A stretch of DNA of 64,000 bases, from NCBI GenBank assembly GCA_030141605.1, contig JAQGDQ010000610.1, forward strand, positions 62,001-126,000. The letters are read 5' to 3'. This DNA is from Tubiluchus corallicola (lineage: Eukaryota > Priapulida > Priapulimorpha > Priapulimorphida > Tubiluchidae). A program made the translations under genes and the position numbers. The notes beneath the pieces are model-generated. The model searched no databases. It was not told the origin of the DNA and saw only the letters and a list, made by a program, of their open reading frames with translations. Below are positions 1 to 11,519 of the stretch, one piece after another; within the stretch, counting starts at the first letter, position 1; each line of letters begins with the position of its first letter.

Positions 1-454
1 AAAATTCTTTTATTAACATTCAAAGCTCTGAATGATTTTGCGCCCTCCTATATATCTGATTTTTTGAAGTCATGTGTCCAATCGCAATCTTAGATCAATT
101 AATTCATCGACGCTTGTACTGTGTTATAATCTAATCATATATGGTTCTTGTAGTTGTAGCGGTACCAAAATTGAGGAAGGATTTACAAATTCATGCACAT
201 AAAATCAATACTGTTCAAAAGTTCAAATCATCCCTCAGAACTTATTTTTATAATGAAGCCTTTGTAATTAATTAGACTTATGGATTTAATTACGGCTGAT
301 TTTATAAACATGTATTATGATTTTAGTTTTATTTATAACAGCCTATTGTGTATGTGCTATTTATGTGCTAACATTTTAAGTATGTAAAATGCACTTGTCC
401 ATTTTTAATGTTAATGCAGTTTAAATATTCAATAAAAAATTATTATTATTATTT
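1..454 (+). mobile_element. 3' end of a non-LTR retrotransposon (LINE), degenerate
   Basis: From base 1 the frame reads KILLLTFKALNDFAPPYISDF, a typical end of a LINE reverse transcriptase ('...YKALhglAPsYLsdLL'). After a stop and frameshifts the pattern continues (LRSINSSTLVL; then INTVQKFKSSLRTYFYNEAF near 205-270), which is the usual C-terminal tail of such proteins. A 3' UTR follows, ending in AATAAA-like sequence and a short TTA repeat near 430-454. The element is broken by stops and frameshifts and is cut by the window edge. It lies in the region where the first intron of the ATP5MF gene would be, in the opposite orientation. Confidence 0.75.
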
Positions 455-1101
455 ACTATCCTCTTTACACATTGTGCCATCCTACATGCGCATAATAGAT
501 CAACATCCTAAGTGCGTAACTGAAAGTCAGGCTGGAATTTGTGTGGTAAATTTGGTATGTATCCAGTCATGAAAATTTTAGTTGGCAAGGGTGCGGTGTC
601 AGAAAAAGAAATGAGCGTAATATTAGGCCACTAAAAGCATAGAATACGAAAATAAATTACTTAAATCCTTTGAATAGTGAATAGAAAGAACATAATCAGT
701 TTCTCAAATCACGGACAGTTTTCCAAAATACTGATCATAACTGATCACACATTTTTCGCTGATATCAGCACCGATTAATCAGCATAACACTGCGCACCGT
801 TAATATCATGTTTTCCAACCTGGACTGACAGTAAGACGCAAACCATGTATTAATTTACTGACCAAGTTCAGCACTTTTCAACTTTCAATATTCAACTATT
901 CCCTTGGACTCATTATGACAAAGACATGATATTTTAAATAAAAGTAGTTTGAGAAATTCGGCATTCCGGAAACATCTCGAATTAAATCAGTGAACGCAAC
1001 GACTGAATTACTAGTTCCAATTATGTGATTAAGCTAAATTTAAGATAAGATACAATACATTCCTAGATAAATTTTATACATTTCCAGATGAGCCAACTTA
1101 C

Positions 1102-1180
1102 GTTTTCCATAATACCTCGCAGGATCATAAGGGCCATGTATCTTAACGTTATATTCGGGCGGCACTTCACCGAAACCCAT
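1102..1180 (-). CDS. ATP5MF: ATP synthase subunit f, mitochondrial: first coding exon
   Basis: The exon encodes MGFGEVPPEYNVKIHGPYDP then ARYYGK (26 codons plus one base) and ends at a good donor (gtaagt on the minus strand, 1101-1096). This matches the start of invertebrate ATP synthase subunit f, a small membrane protein of the Fo part of mitochondrial complex V. The motif HGPYDPARYYGK is the recognisable part. The split codon starts with C, as expected if a proline follows the lysine. The remaining exons should lie to the left; none is visible between 1 and 1100, where a LINE fragment sits. A short stretch upstream on the minus strand, ttttaattag just before the start codon, could be a 5' UTR intron acceptor. 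Confidence 0.8.
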
Positions 1181-1607
1181 TTTGCATCATCTGCTAATTA
1201 AAAAAGTAAGTTAGCAAATAACACAATCAACACCACAGTTTCGGCAAATTGACCTCTGCCGTTCGTGTCTACTATCCAGGCATTTACGATTTTATTTTAA
1301 ACGATGATCGCTAATCAAAAATTCTGTAAATTTTTCATATTTAAAAAGTTAAACAAAAATAAATTTTTGTACCCGTAATAAAAATGAGTGACCTATAAAA
1401 TTCTAAGTGCAGCACGCTAACATTTTTATAACAACTAAATATTTGTGGTTTTGCTTCTAATCGATTAGTAAGTCGATTGACTGAGCACGGTAGATGCTTC
1501 GCACGCTTTGCATTCTGGGAAGTGGTTGTCATAACAATTTTTTGCTGTCAGTCATGAAATTTTGGAGGTTTTGCAGTTCTCGGTCACAAACTGAACCTTC
1601 TTCAACG
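1181..1607. promoter_or_regulatory. Shared divergent promoter region of ATP5MF and IFT27
   Basis: About 427 bp separate the start codons of two genes pointing away from each other. Both transcription starts must fall here or in 5' UTR introns. No TATA box or CpG island stands out by eye. This is a positional call: a compact bidirectional promoter is inferred from gene order alone. Confidence 0.5.
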
Positions 1608-1644
1608 ATGCCACGGATATTAAGAGCAAAATGTGTTGTTATTG
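1608..1644 (+). CDS. IFT27: IFT27 exon 1
   Basis: MPRILRAKCVVI plus the first base of a glycine codon; donor gtatag at 1645. First beta strand leading into the P-loop. Confidence 0.85.
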
Positions 1645-4600
1645 GTATAGCTTTTAGTGACTGATATTTGTGTTATTGCTGTTTTATTTTATTCATACAG
1701 ACTGTGAGTTTATGCTATAAATATAGTTATTGGGTGTTGTTTCAAAAATGTTTTCAGAATTTTGCAACAGAATTTTTTTTTCATTTTTGGGTATGAAAGT
1801 CAAATTAACAAAAAACTAATGGTAATTTTTGGGAACTTTGAGTAATTTTCTTATGCTGTTATTATTATTCACTATGCTTTATATATTAGAAACAACTAAG
1901 AAACACCCTTTATACTGAAATTAGCTCTAGATATCCAAACTTTACCTACTTGTTAGATGATGACAAACTAAAATTATTATTAGACTCAAACGATTACAGA
2001 AACTCTCCAAATAGCTTGTAATTTTGTTTTAAAATGTTTCAGTTCCCGAATATAATTATTATAAATTGAAAATAAACGAACTATATATATAACTAATATC
2101 ACTTATGTAAACTAAATACTACACGTGTATGCAACTATCTTAAATATGTGTTTATGTATATTCATGTTATAGTGTTGGGTCTATACATCAAGGCTTGGTG
2201 TTGTGTCTTTGGTTTAAATTGTTGAGTTTGACTTGTGTAATTGTGTTCTTGATAACGTGGTATAGGTTATTTGTAATGCTGTATATGTGTGTAATTGTAT
2301 CTTTATAATCGGTGTGCGTTTGTGCAATTTGTAATTGCGATTACCCAATAAAATATTAATATATATAAATATGTTCTCCTGGAGATATGAAAAAAGCTCA
2401 CTCGTATTGAAAAAGAGCTTAATTTTTAATAATCGTAATGCCCTTTGGTATGACATACAACGTGAGACTGATGAACGCTACTGTATTATTCAGAGCCGTA
2501 CTACCTACTGTGTTGTGGTTGGTTCTGATGGCAAACGAAACCAGGTGATTTACAAACTTGCTAATAAAGTTGCAGAACGCGTGAAAACTGAAACTTTGTG
2601 TGTGAAAGACTTAAAATGCATGCGACACGCCCCTAATGCCTACGAGTTGTCTGGTTTGTGCTGCTTTACACGCAAGACATAGATGCGGTAATTTAGTAAG
2701 GATATGCCAGATCTTGAGAGGTTCGCTGACCTGTGCCGACTTATTTTTTCTCTTTTTATCAACAAGAGAACATATAGTTGAACTTTTTCTTCAATTATTT
2801 AAGCAGCAGAAGTGAACCTGAGAAACTAAAACTATAAATGCTATAAGTGTTGATGCATTTAAACTTTTGACAAATCTGTCCAATTTTTCATGATGAGGCT
2901 AATTGGAATTTTTCCACTGCTAAAGAAGCCATTTTGCTGTATTTTTAGGAGATTCTACTGTTGGGAAGAGTGCTCTTACCCAGGTTGTGACTCGTGACCA
3001 CTTCCCAAAAAATTATGCAATGGTAAGCCGTAAATTAATTGGTGTCCCTGACTGCCTGCTCAGTACTTATTTTACGTAAAATTGCTTAATTTTGTAATGA
3101 TTGCTTAAAGGAAGACAGGATGATTTTTCATATACTATCTCATTTTCAAGTCCGATAAAAAGTATACATTTTAACACAATTAATACTGCAAAAGCTTTTC
3201 TGATAATTAAATAATAGATAAAAAAACCTAATTAATGGTGGGCGAGCTTAACTATTGGTTATATCACAAACTAACATAATTTTCAACAGCAAAAATATTC
3301 TACGAGCGTGTTGTACGTGTTTGTGAAAGAGAAAATTGAAGTACAGTGCTACTGTAAGATATTCAGCGTGTTGTACTAAAACTAGGCAAGTTTCAAGATA
3401 AAAATTCAAATTTACTGCCATGCTCACACAAGCTGTCGAACATGTGCAGTAAATCACGAACTAACACATCTGTACTGAGAGATGCAGCATCTGTTTTTTG
3501 TGCAATGTGTTTCTGAAATGCAGGCGCTAGTGTCCATCTAACTAGCGAATGACGAAATGTATGTAACAGTGAAGAATTAGTGGCGCAAACGCAAAATTGT
3601 ATTTGTATGGTAATAGTTCTTTCACATAAGTCATTTTTGAAAAAATAGTATGTTTCCTTTCAATATTTAAAGAGTAGATTGTTTTGACATTCAGTTTAAG
3701 ATTGGGTCCGGTTTTGATTTAAGAAGCCGTATTTTTGTGTCCGATGGTTTTCGTCACAACATTATAAGAAAATAAGTGAATCAATAGAAAATTGCCACAC
3801 TGATGTGACAGATATTTATATGTAAACACAAGGAATACTAAGTCATTCCATTATATTCTTCCAAAGATACAGAAGATTTAACTCTTTCAGTACCGCACCA
3901 TTCAAAATAGGTCTTTTAGCTTTTGTTATAGTGTAAACTTTGGTACGTTTTTTCTGCACCACCTGATATAATCTGGCACACTGCACGCCGAATCCAGCAT
4001 TCGGCGGCACAATCTACTCCCTATGGTGTTTATTGAAATTGGAGAGTCCTGGAGCCCAGCTCATTATCAAAGTTGTACTTCTAAGATGAGCTACTAGACC
4101 AGCAGAGGTGCCTCGGAACGTTCAGGCATAAATATGTCCTTTCTTTACGAGATAAACGGCCAGAATCAACTCAACAATTGGAACCACTTTGTAGCTGGTG
4201 CTTAGTATTTACAGTGATTGTGTTGCCATCTACTGTAACTTTTATTAAATAACTGAAATGTAGCGAACCCCATAAGAGTTATGGCTGATGTACTGGAAAT
4301 TATATTTCAATAATATTTTTTTGTGCGGTAGTTTGAAGTGGTAGATTTCAAACAGAGGGCACTGTGCAGAACAGACATTGGAAATTTTCAAGATTGCCAT
4401 TTTTGTTTCAGACTATAGGTGTTGATTTGCAGATGAAGCCAGTCGTCTTACAGCAAGCAAACGAAGCCGTAACTGTAGAGCTGTACATATTTGATTGCTC
4501 CGGCAAAGATGCATTTGCTGACGATGTCAAGCAATACGTGAGAATTTAAAAGCCCTTTTTTTATTGTTTAAAACAGCCTAACTTGAGCATGTTACTTATA

Positions 4601-7600
4601 ACGTTGTGAGTTTCTTTGATGCACTTTCAACATACAACATCACATGCTTACTCGCGATTCTTCATAAATGGCTTTGAAGATTGTCATGGGTGCCTCTGTT
4701 TTCAGGTAAAGGAACCGTCTGTATTTTGCATCGTGTTTGATCTGACGGACAAGTCGACGTTTGACAGTTGTAAAACTTGGCTAGAGAATGTCAAGAATCA
4801 GTCATCTGAGGGAAAAGCACCAGGTGAGATGTGGTTTCCTTGCTAAGAGTTTGAGAATGTTATTAGAATTTTTCAGTTCTTTCATTAACTTTATAAAGCA
4901 GAGTGCAAATTTAATGTCGGTGCTCCCGGAAATTCTGGTAGAATTGTCTGAGGACCAACAGAAATTGTCTGGATGCCGGTCTCTTACCGGACGCTGGCCG
5001 GTAAGTTAATTTTACTATGTTTACTATGTCTCTGTATTAATGAAGCCTAGAATCCTTTCTGACTTGATGTATGCAGTTAGCAATAGCCAGCTTACTCAAA
5101 ACTGTAATGTTTATAGCATTGTTTAAATTAATCTGATTGTCTAAGAAGCACCAGATTTCTATGCATTGAAACAATGGGGACAGGCAAATATTTTCAGCTG
5201 CTCTTTTCTATTTCTGGTAAAAAAAATTGGAGCCTGTAAAGCATGGCTTCTCAGAACTGTTAATTGCTGACAGAGTGTTGTCTTATTAATCACACAGTGT
5301 TGAAGTTTTGTCACACAAGTATATATCGGAGATGATTATCCAAATGTCTAACACAATTTGGTAGTATGGTACAGATTCTGCTTACACATTTTGAGAAATG
5401 CGGCTAAATGAAATGTGTCACGACACTACCATTGGGTAGCCCGCTACCTCAGCAGACTCCAAACTAGCTTCTAAACACGCGGCAAATTGTTATAAAGCAC
5501 TGACCACTCTTAAAAAGAAGCAATAATTTCTGGTTTATAGCCCACCGATCAAGTTGCTGTGTTGGTAAATAAGTCACGATGAGTTGCAATTTATAGTTTG
5601 TACGTAATTGTGGTCCTTAAAACATTCGTAGATTTTTTGTAAATTTTAAGTGTTTGTATGCCAAAGAGCATTTTTATATGGATTTTAGGCAATAAAGTAG
5701 TTATTATTATTTATTAAGAATTAAAATAGCGGCAATGTTTCATAAGTGATTTTCTTATATAAGCCTGAGTTTATTAATTAACCCTTATAGGGTCACCGGG
5801 GGGGGGGGGTAAGAAAAAAATTGCCCCCAGACCGGTTTTTTGCATTTGACCCTTTTACCATACGCATCCCAGTAAACCTTTTCTATGATTTTTTCGAAAT
5901 ATGTTTTGTGCACAAAATACTTTCAGTTATTTATTTTAGGCGGTTTGTCTCACCACAAAATAAAAGTGATAATGCAATATGTCGATTATTTAAAATTGTC
6001 GATACTTTACTTCGCTTGTCTATACATTATACGGGCGATGTGTCTGATAAAACAAAATGTCAGTTACTCAAATTACTCCACCTAAAAGAAGAAAGTAGTA
6101 GACAATAAATTCAAAATAACAATGATTTTTTCACACGCGCTAGCAATGTCGGTTGTCTACAGTTATTCCAGCATAGATAAGGGAACGTAACTAAGTGAAT
6201 TTAAATTTCGTATTATTACTAGTAAGTCACATGTCTTTAAGCAGAGGTATAATGTATCCTATGGTGGTCATCATAAATTATGCTGTTGTTGTTTACTAAT
6301 GAAACACAGCGGTTTATCAAAAGTAATTTACGAATTATGGTGGGGGTAATTTTTTACCCCCCCCCCCCCCCCGGTTACCAAAATCGGTTGTAAAAATTGT
6401 GACACTATAAGGGTTAGCGCAGAGAAATAATTATCGTACAACAGTTAGTAGTCTTGGAAAAACTCCAAGTTCTTTATGTCGATTTCATAGGAATTTTGAT
6501 TGGTAACAAGTCAGATCTAAAAGAACGAAGAGTTGTGATGGAGAAAGAAGCTAAAGCTTTTGCCGACAAAGCTGGTTTGAAGTACTTCGAATGTTCAGCG
6601 GTAAGTGATGCCTTTACTCATACGAATTTGAAGTGTATCGGTTTTTCCTTTGTGCAATAAACCTTTTCGCAGTTTCGTTGTGTGCACATGCAGTTGCTGT
6701 AGGTCAAAGGTTAAGTGTTCCACATCAACGCGTCGTCTTAACTACAACCATCACTTGACATGCGCAAAGCAAAGTATTAGTTCAGTAATTTCAGTTGTTT
6801 GACGTGGACTTTATTTAATTATACATTAGTCTGTGCACAGAGTGATTTACTAGCAGGGTCTTGCTTGGAAACAAGAAAAAATGAACTAGGTAAGGTTCTA
6901 ACTAGCTGCAAAATTGTTAGTATTACAATAGCATGGGCTGTGCGGTGTTGTCAATTCTACACAAATGCGTTGTCTGGTACACTTAACTTTTGAACTTTTC
7001 ACGATCATCATCAATCTCTGGAAAGATGAAAAAGCTTATTAGAAATATGCACAAATAGCATGTTGTGTTTGTTTATGTGCCAGTTTTTCCCTGTCTACGT
7101 GTTTCCAATTGTAAAATTACTTTTTTTACATATTAAAGCATAAGAAAACTTTACTTGTATAAGTTAAAACAACTCGTTTTGAAATTATGTATCTCTTATA
7201 TGCTGCCACTTATATGTGTCATCACTAAACAATGTTTATATTGTAATTATTTATAGACATTTTGTTAAAAGTAGTGTACTCAATGTTTATGGCACGCTAC
7301 TCAATATGTGGGTCACATTGCAAACCGTCACATTGTAACCGGAAGACCGGATGATTGTGTGAACATGAGTTCAGAATAAAGAATGCTCTAAAATATTGAA
7401 AACTACAATAGCTTTTTTAAATCAAAGCTTAGATTAAATAATAATCAACTCGGATACTCAAATTTCGTTAAACTTTCGAAGCTAAGCGCGGCTCAGTGAA
7501 TCTACTAAGATTGGCAGTGGCGCCTTTTTGTCATGTGCGCGTTGCCGACAAATAGAAGGCGGTACCGTGATAAGCACGATCATGAACTGCAGTGTTCGTT

Positions 7601-8035
7601 TCTGACGTCGTGTGATGTAGAGCCCATTTTTCGTGACATCATGCGTTTAAACAGTAACACTTACGCAAATGTGCCTGACGTGTAAGGGAAGATGCCTGCC
7701 ATTGCACAAACTGTGGTTAGTTTCTGATGCAAGCAATAGCTGTGTTTGGTTGCCATTAATTTACTTTCTAAGCTAATTATTCAAATATAAGGAGCAATTG
7801 TTAACTCTTATAAGCAATAAAACGTATATTTTGGACAGTAAATTAAAATGAGATTGAGTCTAAACAATCATCCGGTCTTCCTTTAAAAATTGTAAGTCTC
7901 TCAGCTTTGCAGCAGCCTTTCTTTCTCTTTCTACATCGTTCTTTGTCTTTCTTTGTTTTGCAGAAAGAAACAAAAGGGGTGGAGGAGGCATTTAACTCGT
8001 TAGCGACTTCGTATCTTCACCAGTTTCCAGAGTGA
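1608..8035 (+). CDS. IFT27: Intraflagellar transport protein 27 (RABL4), small GTPase; six coding exons
   Basis: Exons: 1608-1644, 2949-3022, 4412-4537, 4706-4823, 6491-6600, 7964-8035. They join in phase to 178 aa (family about 186). IFT27 is a Rab-like GTPase of the IFT-B complex that pairs with IFT25 and works in cilia, including export of BBSome cargo. G-motifs seen: P-loop GDSTVGKS (residues 13-20, spanning exons 1/2), TIGVD (38-42), a divergent switch II FDCSGK (64-69) where most Rabs have WDTAGQ, NKSD (124-127), and CSAK (153-156) across exons 5/6. There is no C-terminal cysteine pair for prenylation, as usual for IFT27. The start ATG at 1608 gives the expected short N-terminus before the P-loop. 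Introns carry MITEs (3105-3722, 5778-6417, 7336-7886). Identification is strong. Confidence 0.93.
2148..2350 (+). repeat. Interspersed repeat, about 200 bp, LINE-like 3' end
   Basis: This stretch in IFT27 intron 1 closely matches 38214-38412 in the same orientation. Shared blocks include tacatcaagg, gtgtctttggtttaaattgt, taacgtggtatagg and the end gattacccaataaa. A shared end at an AATAAA-like motif suggests a retrotransposon 3' UTR. The family is not identified. Confidence 0.6.
2335..2682 (+). other. Unassigned open frame in IFT27 intron 1
   Basis: A 115-codon open frame, with a possible start at MFSWRYEKSS near 2371, lies inside intron 1. The rest of the intron is AT-rich and full of stops, and this piece has fairly balanced codons (for example VVVGSDGKRNQVIYKLANKV). 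I recognise no domain. It starts right at the end of a repeat (2148-2350), so it may be a captured or retro-inserted piece. There is no evidence that it is expressed. Confidence 0.2.
2949..3022 (+). CDS. IFT27: IFT27 exon 2 (P-loop)
   Basis: Acceptor ttttag ends at 2948. The exon encodes GDSTVGKSALTQVVTRDHF and PKNYAM and ends at donor gtaagc. It holds the GTP-binding P-loop with its catalytic-site lysine and serine. Confidence 0.93.
3105..3722 (+). mobile_element. TTAA-flanked MITE, family A
   Basis: Bounded by TTAA at 3105 and at 3719. The left end AGGAAGACAGGATGAT is an imperfect inverse of the right end, which reads ggtccggttttga. The same family recurs at 9496-11107 and in part at about 13541-13875. 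TTAA target sites are the hallmark of piggyBac-type insertion. It has no coding capacity and sits in IFT27 intron 2. Confidence 0.6.
4412..4537 (+). CDS. IFT27: IFT27 exon 3 (switch regions)
   Basis: Acceptor gtttcag; 42 codons from TIGVDLQMKP to DDVKQY; donor gtgaga. It contains the switch I threonine/isoleucine-glycine region and the divergent DCSGK switch II motif. Confidence 0.93.
4706..4823 (+). CDS. IFT27: IFT27 exon 4
   Basis: Acceptor gttttcag; begins VKEPSVFCIVFDLTDKSTFD and ends KAPG split 1/2; donor gtgaga. This is the central beta strand and helix of the G domain. Confidence 0.92.
5778..6417 (+). mobile_element. MITE with CCCTTATAGGGTCACCGG ends, family B
   Basis: Starts TTAACCCTTATAGGGTCAC and ends with the inverse gtgacactataagggtta. 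The inner ends are a long G run (from about 5799) and a long C run (about 6356-6372). A second copy is at 58856-59460 with intact TTAA on both sides. The CCCTT ends with TTAA sites point to a piggyBac-type non-autonomous element. It lies in IFT27 intron 4. Confidence 0.7.
6491..6600 (+). CDS. IFT27: IFT27 exon 5 (NKxD)
   Basis: Acceptor tttcatag; ILIGNKSDLKERRVV onward to YFECSA; donor gtaagt. NKSD is the guanine-specificity motif. Confidence 0.93.
7336..7886 (+). mobile_element. TTAA-flanked MITE, family C, full copy
   Basis: Ends are GGAAGACCGGATGATTGT and its inverse acaatcatccggtcttcc, followed by TTAA. The interior matches 28177-28730 (inverted) and 53551-53830 (half copy). Shared markers are aggcggtaccgtgataa and gcgcctttttgtca. 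It lies in IFT27 intron 5. Confidence 0.72.
7964..8035 (+). CDS. IFT27: IFT27 exon 6 (C-terminus)
   Basis: Long pyrimidine tract and tttgcag acceptor; encodes KETKGVEEAFNSLATSYLHQ FPE and a TGA stop. It completes the SAK motif. No AATAAA is seen in the first 600 bp after the stop. Confidence 0.92.
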   Translation, partial: KETKGVEEAFNSLATSYLHQFPE

Positions 8036-8730
8036 ACGATTTTGCGCATTTCATCATTCATTATATGCTGGTTTCGTGACTACGGTTTAGTCCACAGCAG
8101 TACGTCACTGTGTTGCTACGGCTTGGTTATGTGTGACAACTCTCTCCTTTAAGTGCTTAGTCTACGACTGCTTTATTTTGTCGGTTCGTGAACAAGCATC
8201 AGATTTATGTGTTTAGATGTACTGAGCATATGCGCTGACATTGTAACTGCTGACCACCAAAACTGACAAACAAAATGTTTCTTATAGAAAAAGTTGATAA
8301 AAATAGTAAATTTTTAAATTTTTTAAAAATAGATCATTTTCCTTAAAAACTACACTAGTTTCTATGGCTTCGACAGTAATTGTAGTAAATGTTGACATCT
8401 CAGTGCCAGTATATTGTATTACACTTGCTGCCATCTAACGGCAAGAAACAGGAAGCATTATAAACTGCTGCCCTTTGAACTCTAGTCGTTGGCATTATTT
8501 ACATGCTATGCATTTATGTATGTTAAAGTACTATTGTTTGCGGGAGAATGTCCAGCTGAAAATGAAGAAAATTTGTGGGAAAATCATTCTAATTTTCACA
8601 ATTTTGATAAATTTCTGAAACCACTTTTAACCCAACATAATTGAAACGTGATCAAGCCCGTGCAGAATTCTTAAGGTGTGGCCGACTTTTGAGTCTTATT
8701 TTTCAGTACATAATGGTGCAGGTCACAGTA
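8036..8730. other. IFT27 3' flank, nothing recognised
   Basis: Follows the IFT27 stop codon. It presumably holds the 3' UTR and poly(A) site. I see no coding pattern and no RNA gene. Confidence 0.4.
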
Positions 8731-9187
8731 CAGTCAACCTCAGGTATAGGGTACTCGCTTATAAGGGACCACAAACACCGGTCCCAATTTTTCGTTACAT
8801 TTTTTCTATGTAAAAATCTTCACTGTATAAGGTACTAGGGTAGAAGGGACTTTCGGTTATAAGGGACGATATATTCAGGTCCAGCGTAATAGAAACAGAA
8901 TTAAATTACCTTGCATATAAGGGACCCCATGATCAATGTGAAATTGATCGATTTTTAACCTCAATCTTTTGCAAACTCGGCCTTCGAACAGCTCAGTTTC
9001 CAAGGTCACATACATCTCGCATCACTGAAGGAGCTTCCTACATGCCTGCACTGAATTTGTAGCAATAATCCATAAAAACATGGGTAAAAGTACAGGCCTA
9101 GATACACCCTCTAGATATGACTCAACTTCGGCTATAAGGGATGGTTTTTCCCGGTCCGGAGGTGTCCCTTATATCCTAGGTTGACTG
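8731..9187. mobile_element. Tigger/mariner-type MITE, family D
   Basis: Inverted ends CAGTCAACCTCAGGTATA and tatcctaggttgactg, flanked by TA. Diverged copies are at 33963-34308 and 55819-56296. All share the words 'ttataagggac' and 'ggtcccttatat'. TA target sites fit the Tc1/mariner/pogo superfamily. Confidence 0.75.
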
Positions 9188-9495
9188 TACTGAGTCACTT
9201 TCTGAAACAGTGAACTTTCATCCTGTATTTACCTCACTACATTGGAGAGGGTGAAAGGTGAAAAAAACTTGTATGTAACAGAAATCTGACTCGTGTTTGC
9301 CAATTCTTATTGAATATTGAACCATTTTTTTCATTTTAGAGTTGGTTTAATAATCGGCGAAATCAATGAATTTTTCTCTTCTAAAATAAGCGTTTTACAA
9401 ACCGTCTACCATTCTGATAATGTGAGCTGTGATATTACTGACAACATACCAGATTTATTTATCATTTTTGTTTTGTACTTTGTTACTGGGTTTAG

Positions 9496-11107
9496 TTAAA
9501 GGAAAACAGGACGATATTTCACACCCTACCCCATTTTGAAGTACGGTAAAATGTTACCACTTATAATAATTCCGAAGCATTTGTGATAATTAAATGATAG
9601 ACTAAAAGGTTAATTAATCTATTACAAACGCAATTAATGATGACATCACAACGTAATTAATCTATTACAAACGCAATTAATGATGACATCACAACTTAGT
9701 TAATCTATTGCAAATGCAACTAATGATGACATCACAACTTAGTTAATCTATTGCAAACACAATTAATGATGACATCACAACTTAGTTAATCTATTGCAAA
9801 CACAATTAATGATGACATCACAACTTAGTTAATCTATTGCAAACACAATTAATGATGACATCACAACTTAGTTAATCTATTGCAAACACAATTAATGATG
9901 ACATCACAACTTAGTTAATCTATTGCAAACACAACTAATGATGACATCACAACTTAGTTAATCTATTACAAACGCAACTAATGATGACATCACAACTTAG
10001 TTAATCTATTGCAAACACAATTAATGATGACATCACAACTTAGTTAATCTATTGCAAACCCAACTAATGATGACATCACAACTTAGTTAATCTATTGCAA
10101 ACCCAACTAATGATGACATCACAACTTAGTTAATCTATTACAAACGCAACTAATGATGACATCACAACTTAGTTAATCTATTGCAAACACAATTAATGAT
10201 GACATCACAACTTAGTTAATCTATTGCAAACCCAACTAATGATGACATCACAACTTAGTTAATCTATTGCAAACCCAACTAATGATGACATCACAACTTA
10301 GTTAATCTATTACAAACGCAACTAATGATGACATCACAACTTAGTTAATCTATTGCAAACACAATTAATGATGACATCACAACTTAGTTAATCTATTGCA
10401 AACACAACTAATGATGACATCACAACTTAGTTAATCTATTACAAACGCAACTAATGATGACATCACAACTTAGTTAATCTATTGCAAACACCATTAATGA
10501 TGACATCACAACTTAGTTAATCTATTGCAAACCCAACTAATGATGACATCACAACTTAGTTAATCTATTGCAAACCCAACTAATGATGACATCACAACTT
10601 AGTTAATCTATTACAAACGCAACTAATGATGACATCACAACTTAGTTAATCTATTGCAAACACAACTAATGATGACATCACAACTGAACGTAATTTTAAC
10701 ATCCCAAACATTCCAAGAGCGTGTTGCACGTGTTTGCAAAAGCGAAGATTGAAATACAGTACTACTCTACAACAGTCAGCGTGAAAATTGAAATTTCAAA
10801 TTTACCGCTGTGCTGATGCATGAGCTCTCAAACTGAATGCCTCTGAACTGAAAGGTACAGCACCTACTTTTCATGCAACACAGTTCTGAGATGCAGGCGA
10901 TAATGTCCATGTAACTAGCGAATGGCGGAATGCATGTAACAGTGATGAACTATACACACGAATGTGAAGTTACCTTTCTGTGTGGTAATAATTCTTTCAC
11001 ACAAGTCATTTTTTCACTATTAAAAAAATAGTTATGCTTCCTTTAAGTATTTTATAGAGCACACTGTTTTGAGCTATAGTTTAAGATTGCGTCCGGTTTT
11101 CCTTTAA
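9496..11107. mobile_element. TTAA-flanked MITE, family A, swollen by an internal minisatellite
   Basis: Left TTAA at 9496 with AGGAAAACAGGACGAT; right end gtccggttttcct with TTAA at 11104. Outside the tandem array the two flanks match family A at 3105-3722 (tgttgcacgtgtttgcaaaag and the terminal gtttaagattgcgtccgg). The array at 9611-10685 accounts for about two thirds of its length. Confidence 0.65.
9611..10685 (+). repeat. 43-bp minisatellite, about 25 copies
   Basis: The unit contains ttagttaatctattgcaaac, then acaattaatgatgacatcac. The spacing of successive units is 43 bp. Copies differ mainly at a few sites (acacaatt, acccaact, acgcaact), and these variants recur in blocks, as in higher-order amplification. 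It lies wholly inside the family A MITE at 9496-11107. Confidence 0.9.
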
Positions 11108-11519
11108 GTCACAACAGCGTTTTTGTTTCGTGAATCTGTGTGTAGGTCAACGTTTCTTGTGATATTTTTTTACACTTTTGTAACTCTTTTTTCAACTATT
11201 TTCTAAATATTTTAGATCTGGATGTTCTGTATGTCTAAATTTTTCCCTGCGGATGAAAAAATATTATTCTACTTTTTTGGAAATATGAAAACAGTGCTAG
11301 ATTTAGGTATGAGCTAAATAAGCTACAGGTTAGGACCTCAAGAAGACTCCAGATCGGGTCTTATACTTTTTACAAGCAATAATTAAGTAACATTTTAGTT
11401 GTAAAATAATTTGTACCGTTCACTTTGCTACTACATAATTAAAATGCATTACTAAGTGTTTTCATTTGGGACCAGCTGGTGTAACTTTAAAAAATAAGGT
11501 CTCAGGACTTTATATAGCT

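Noticed and set aside
4616-5009. Two open frames around IFT27 exon 4 as separate genes
   Set aside because: They are exon 4 plus intron read-through, or a shifted frame of it; the splice sites give an exact IFT27 fit.
9611-10685. Regularly repeated units suggesting a CRISPR array
   Set aside because: Units are directly adjacent without unique spacers, and the genome is an intron-bearing animal. It is a minisatellite; the same applies to the arrays in the cadherin introns.
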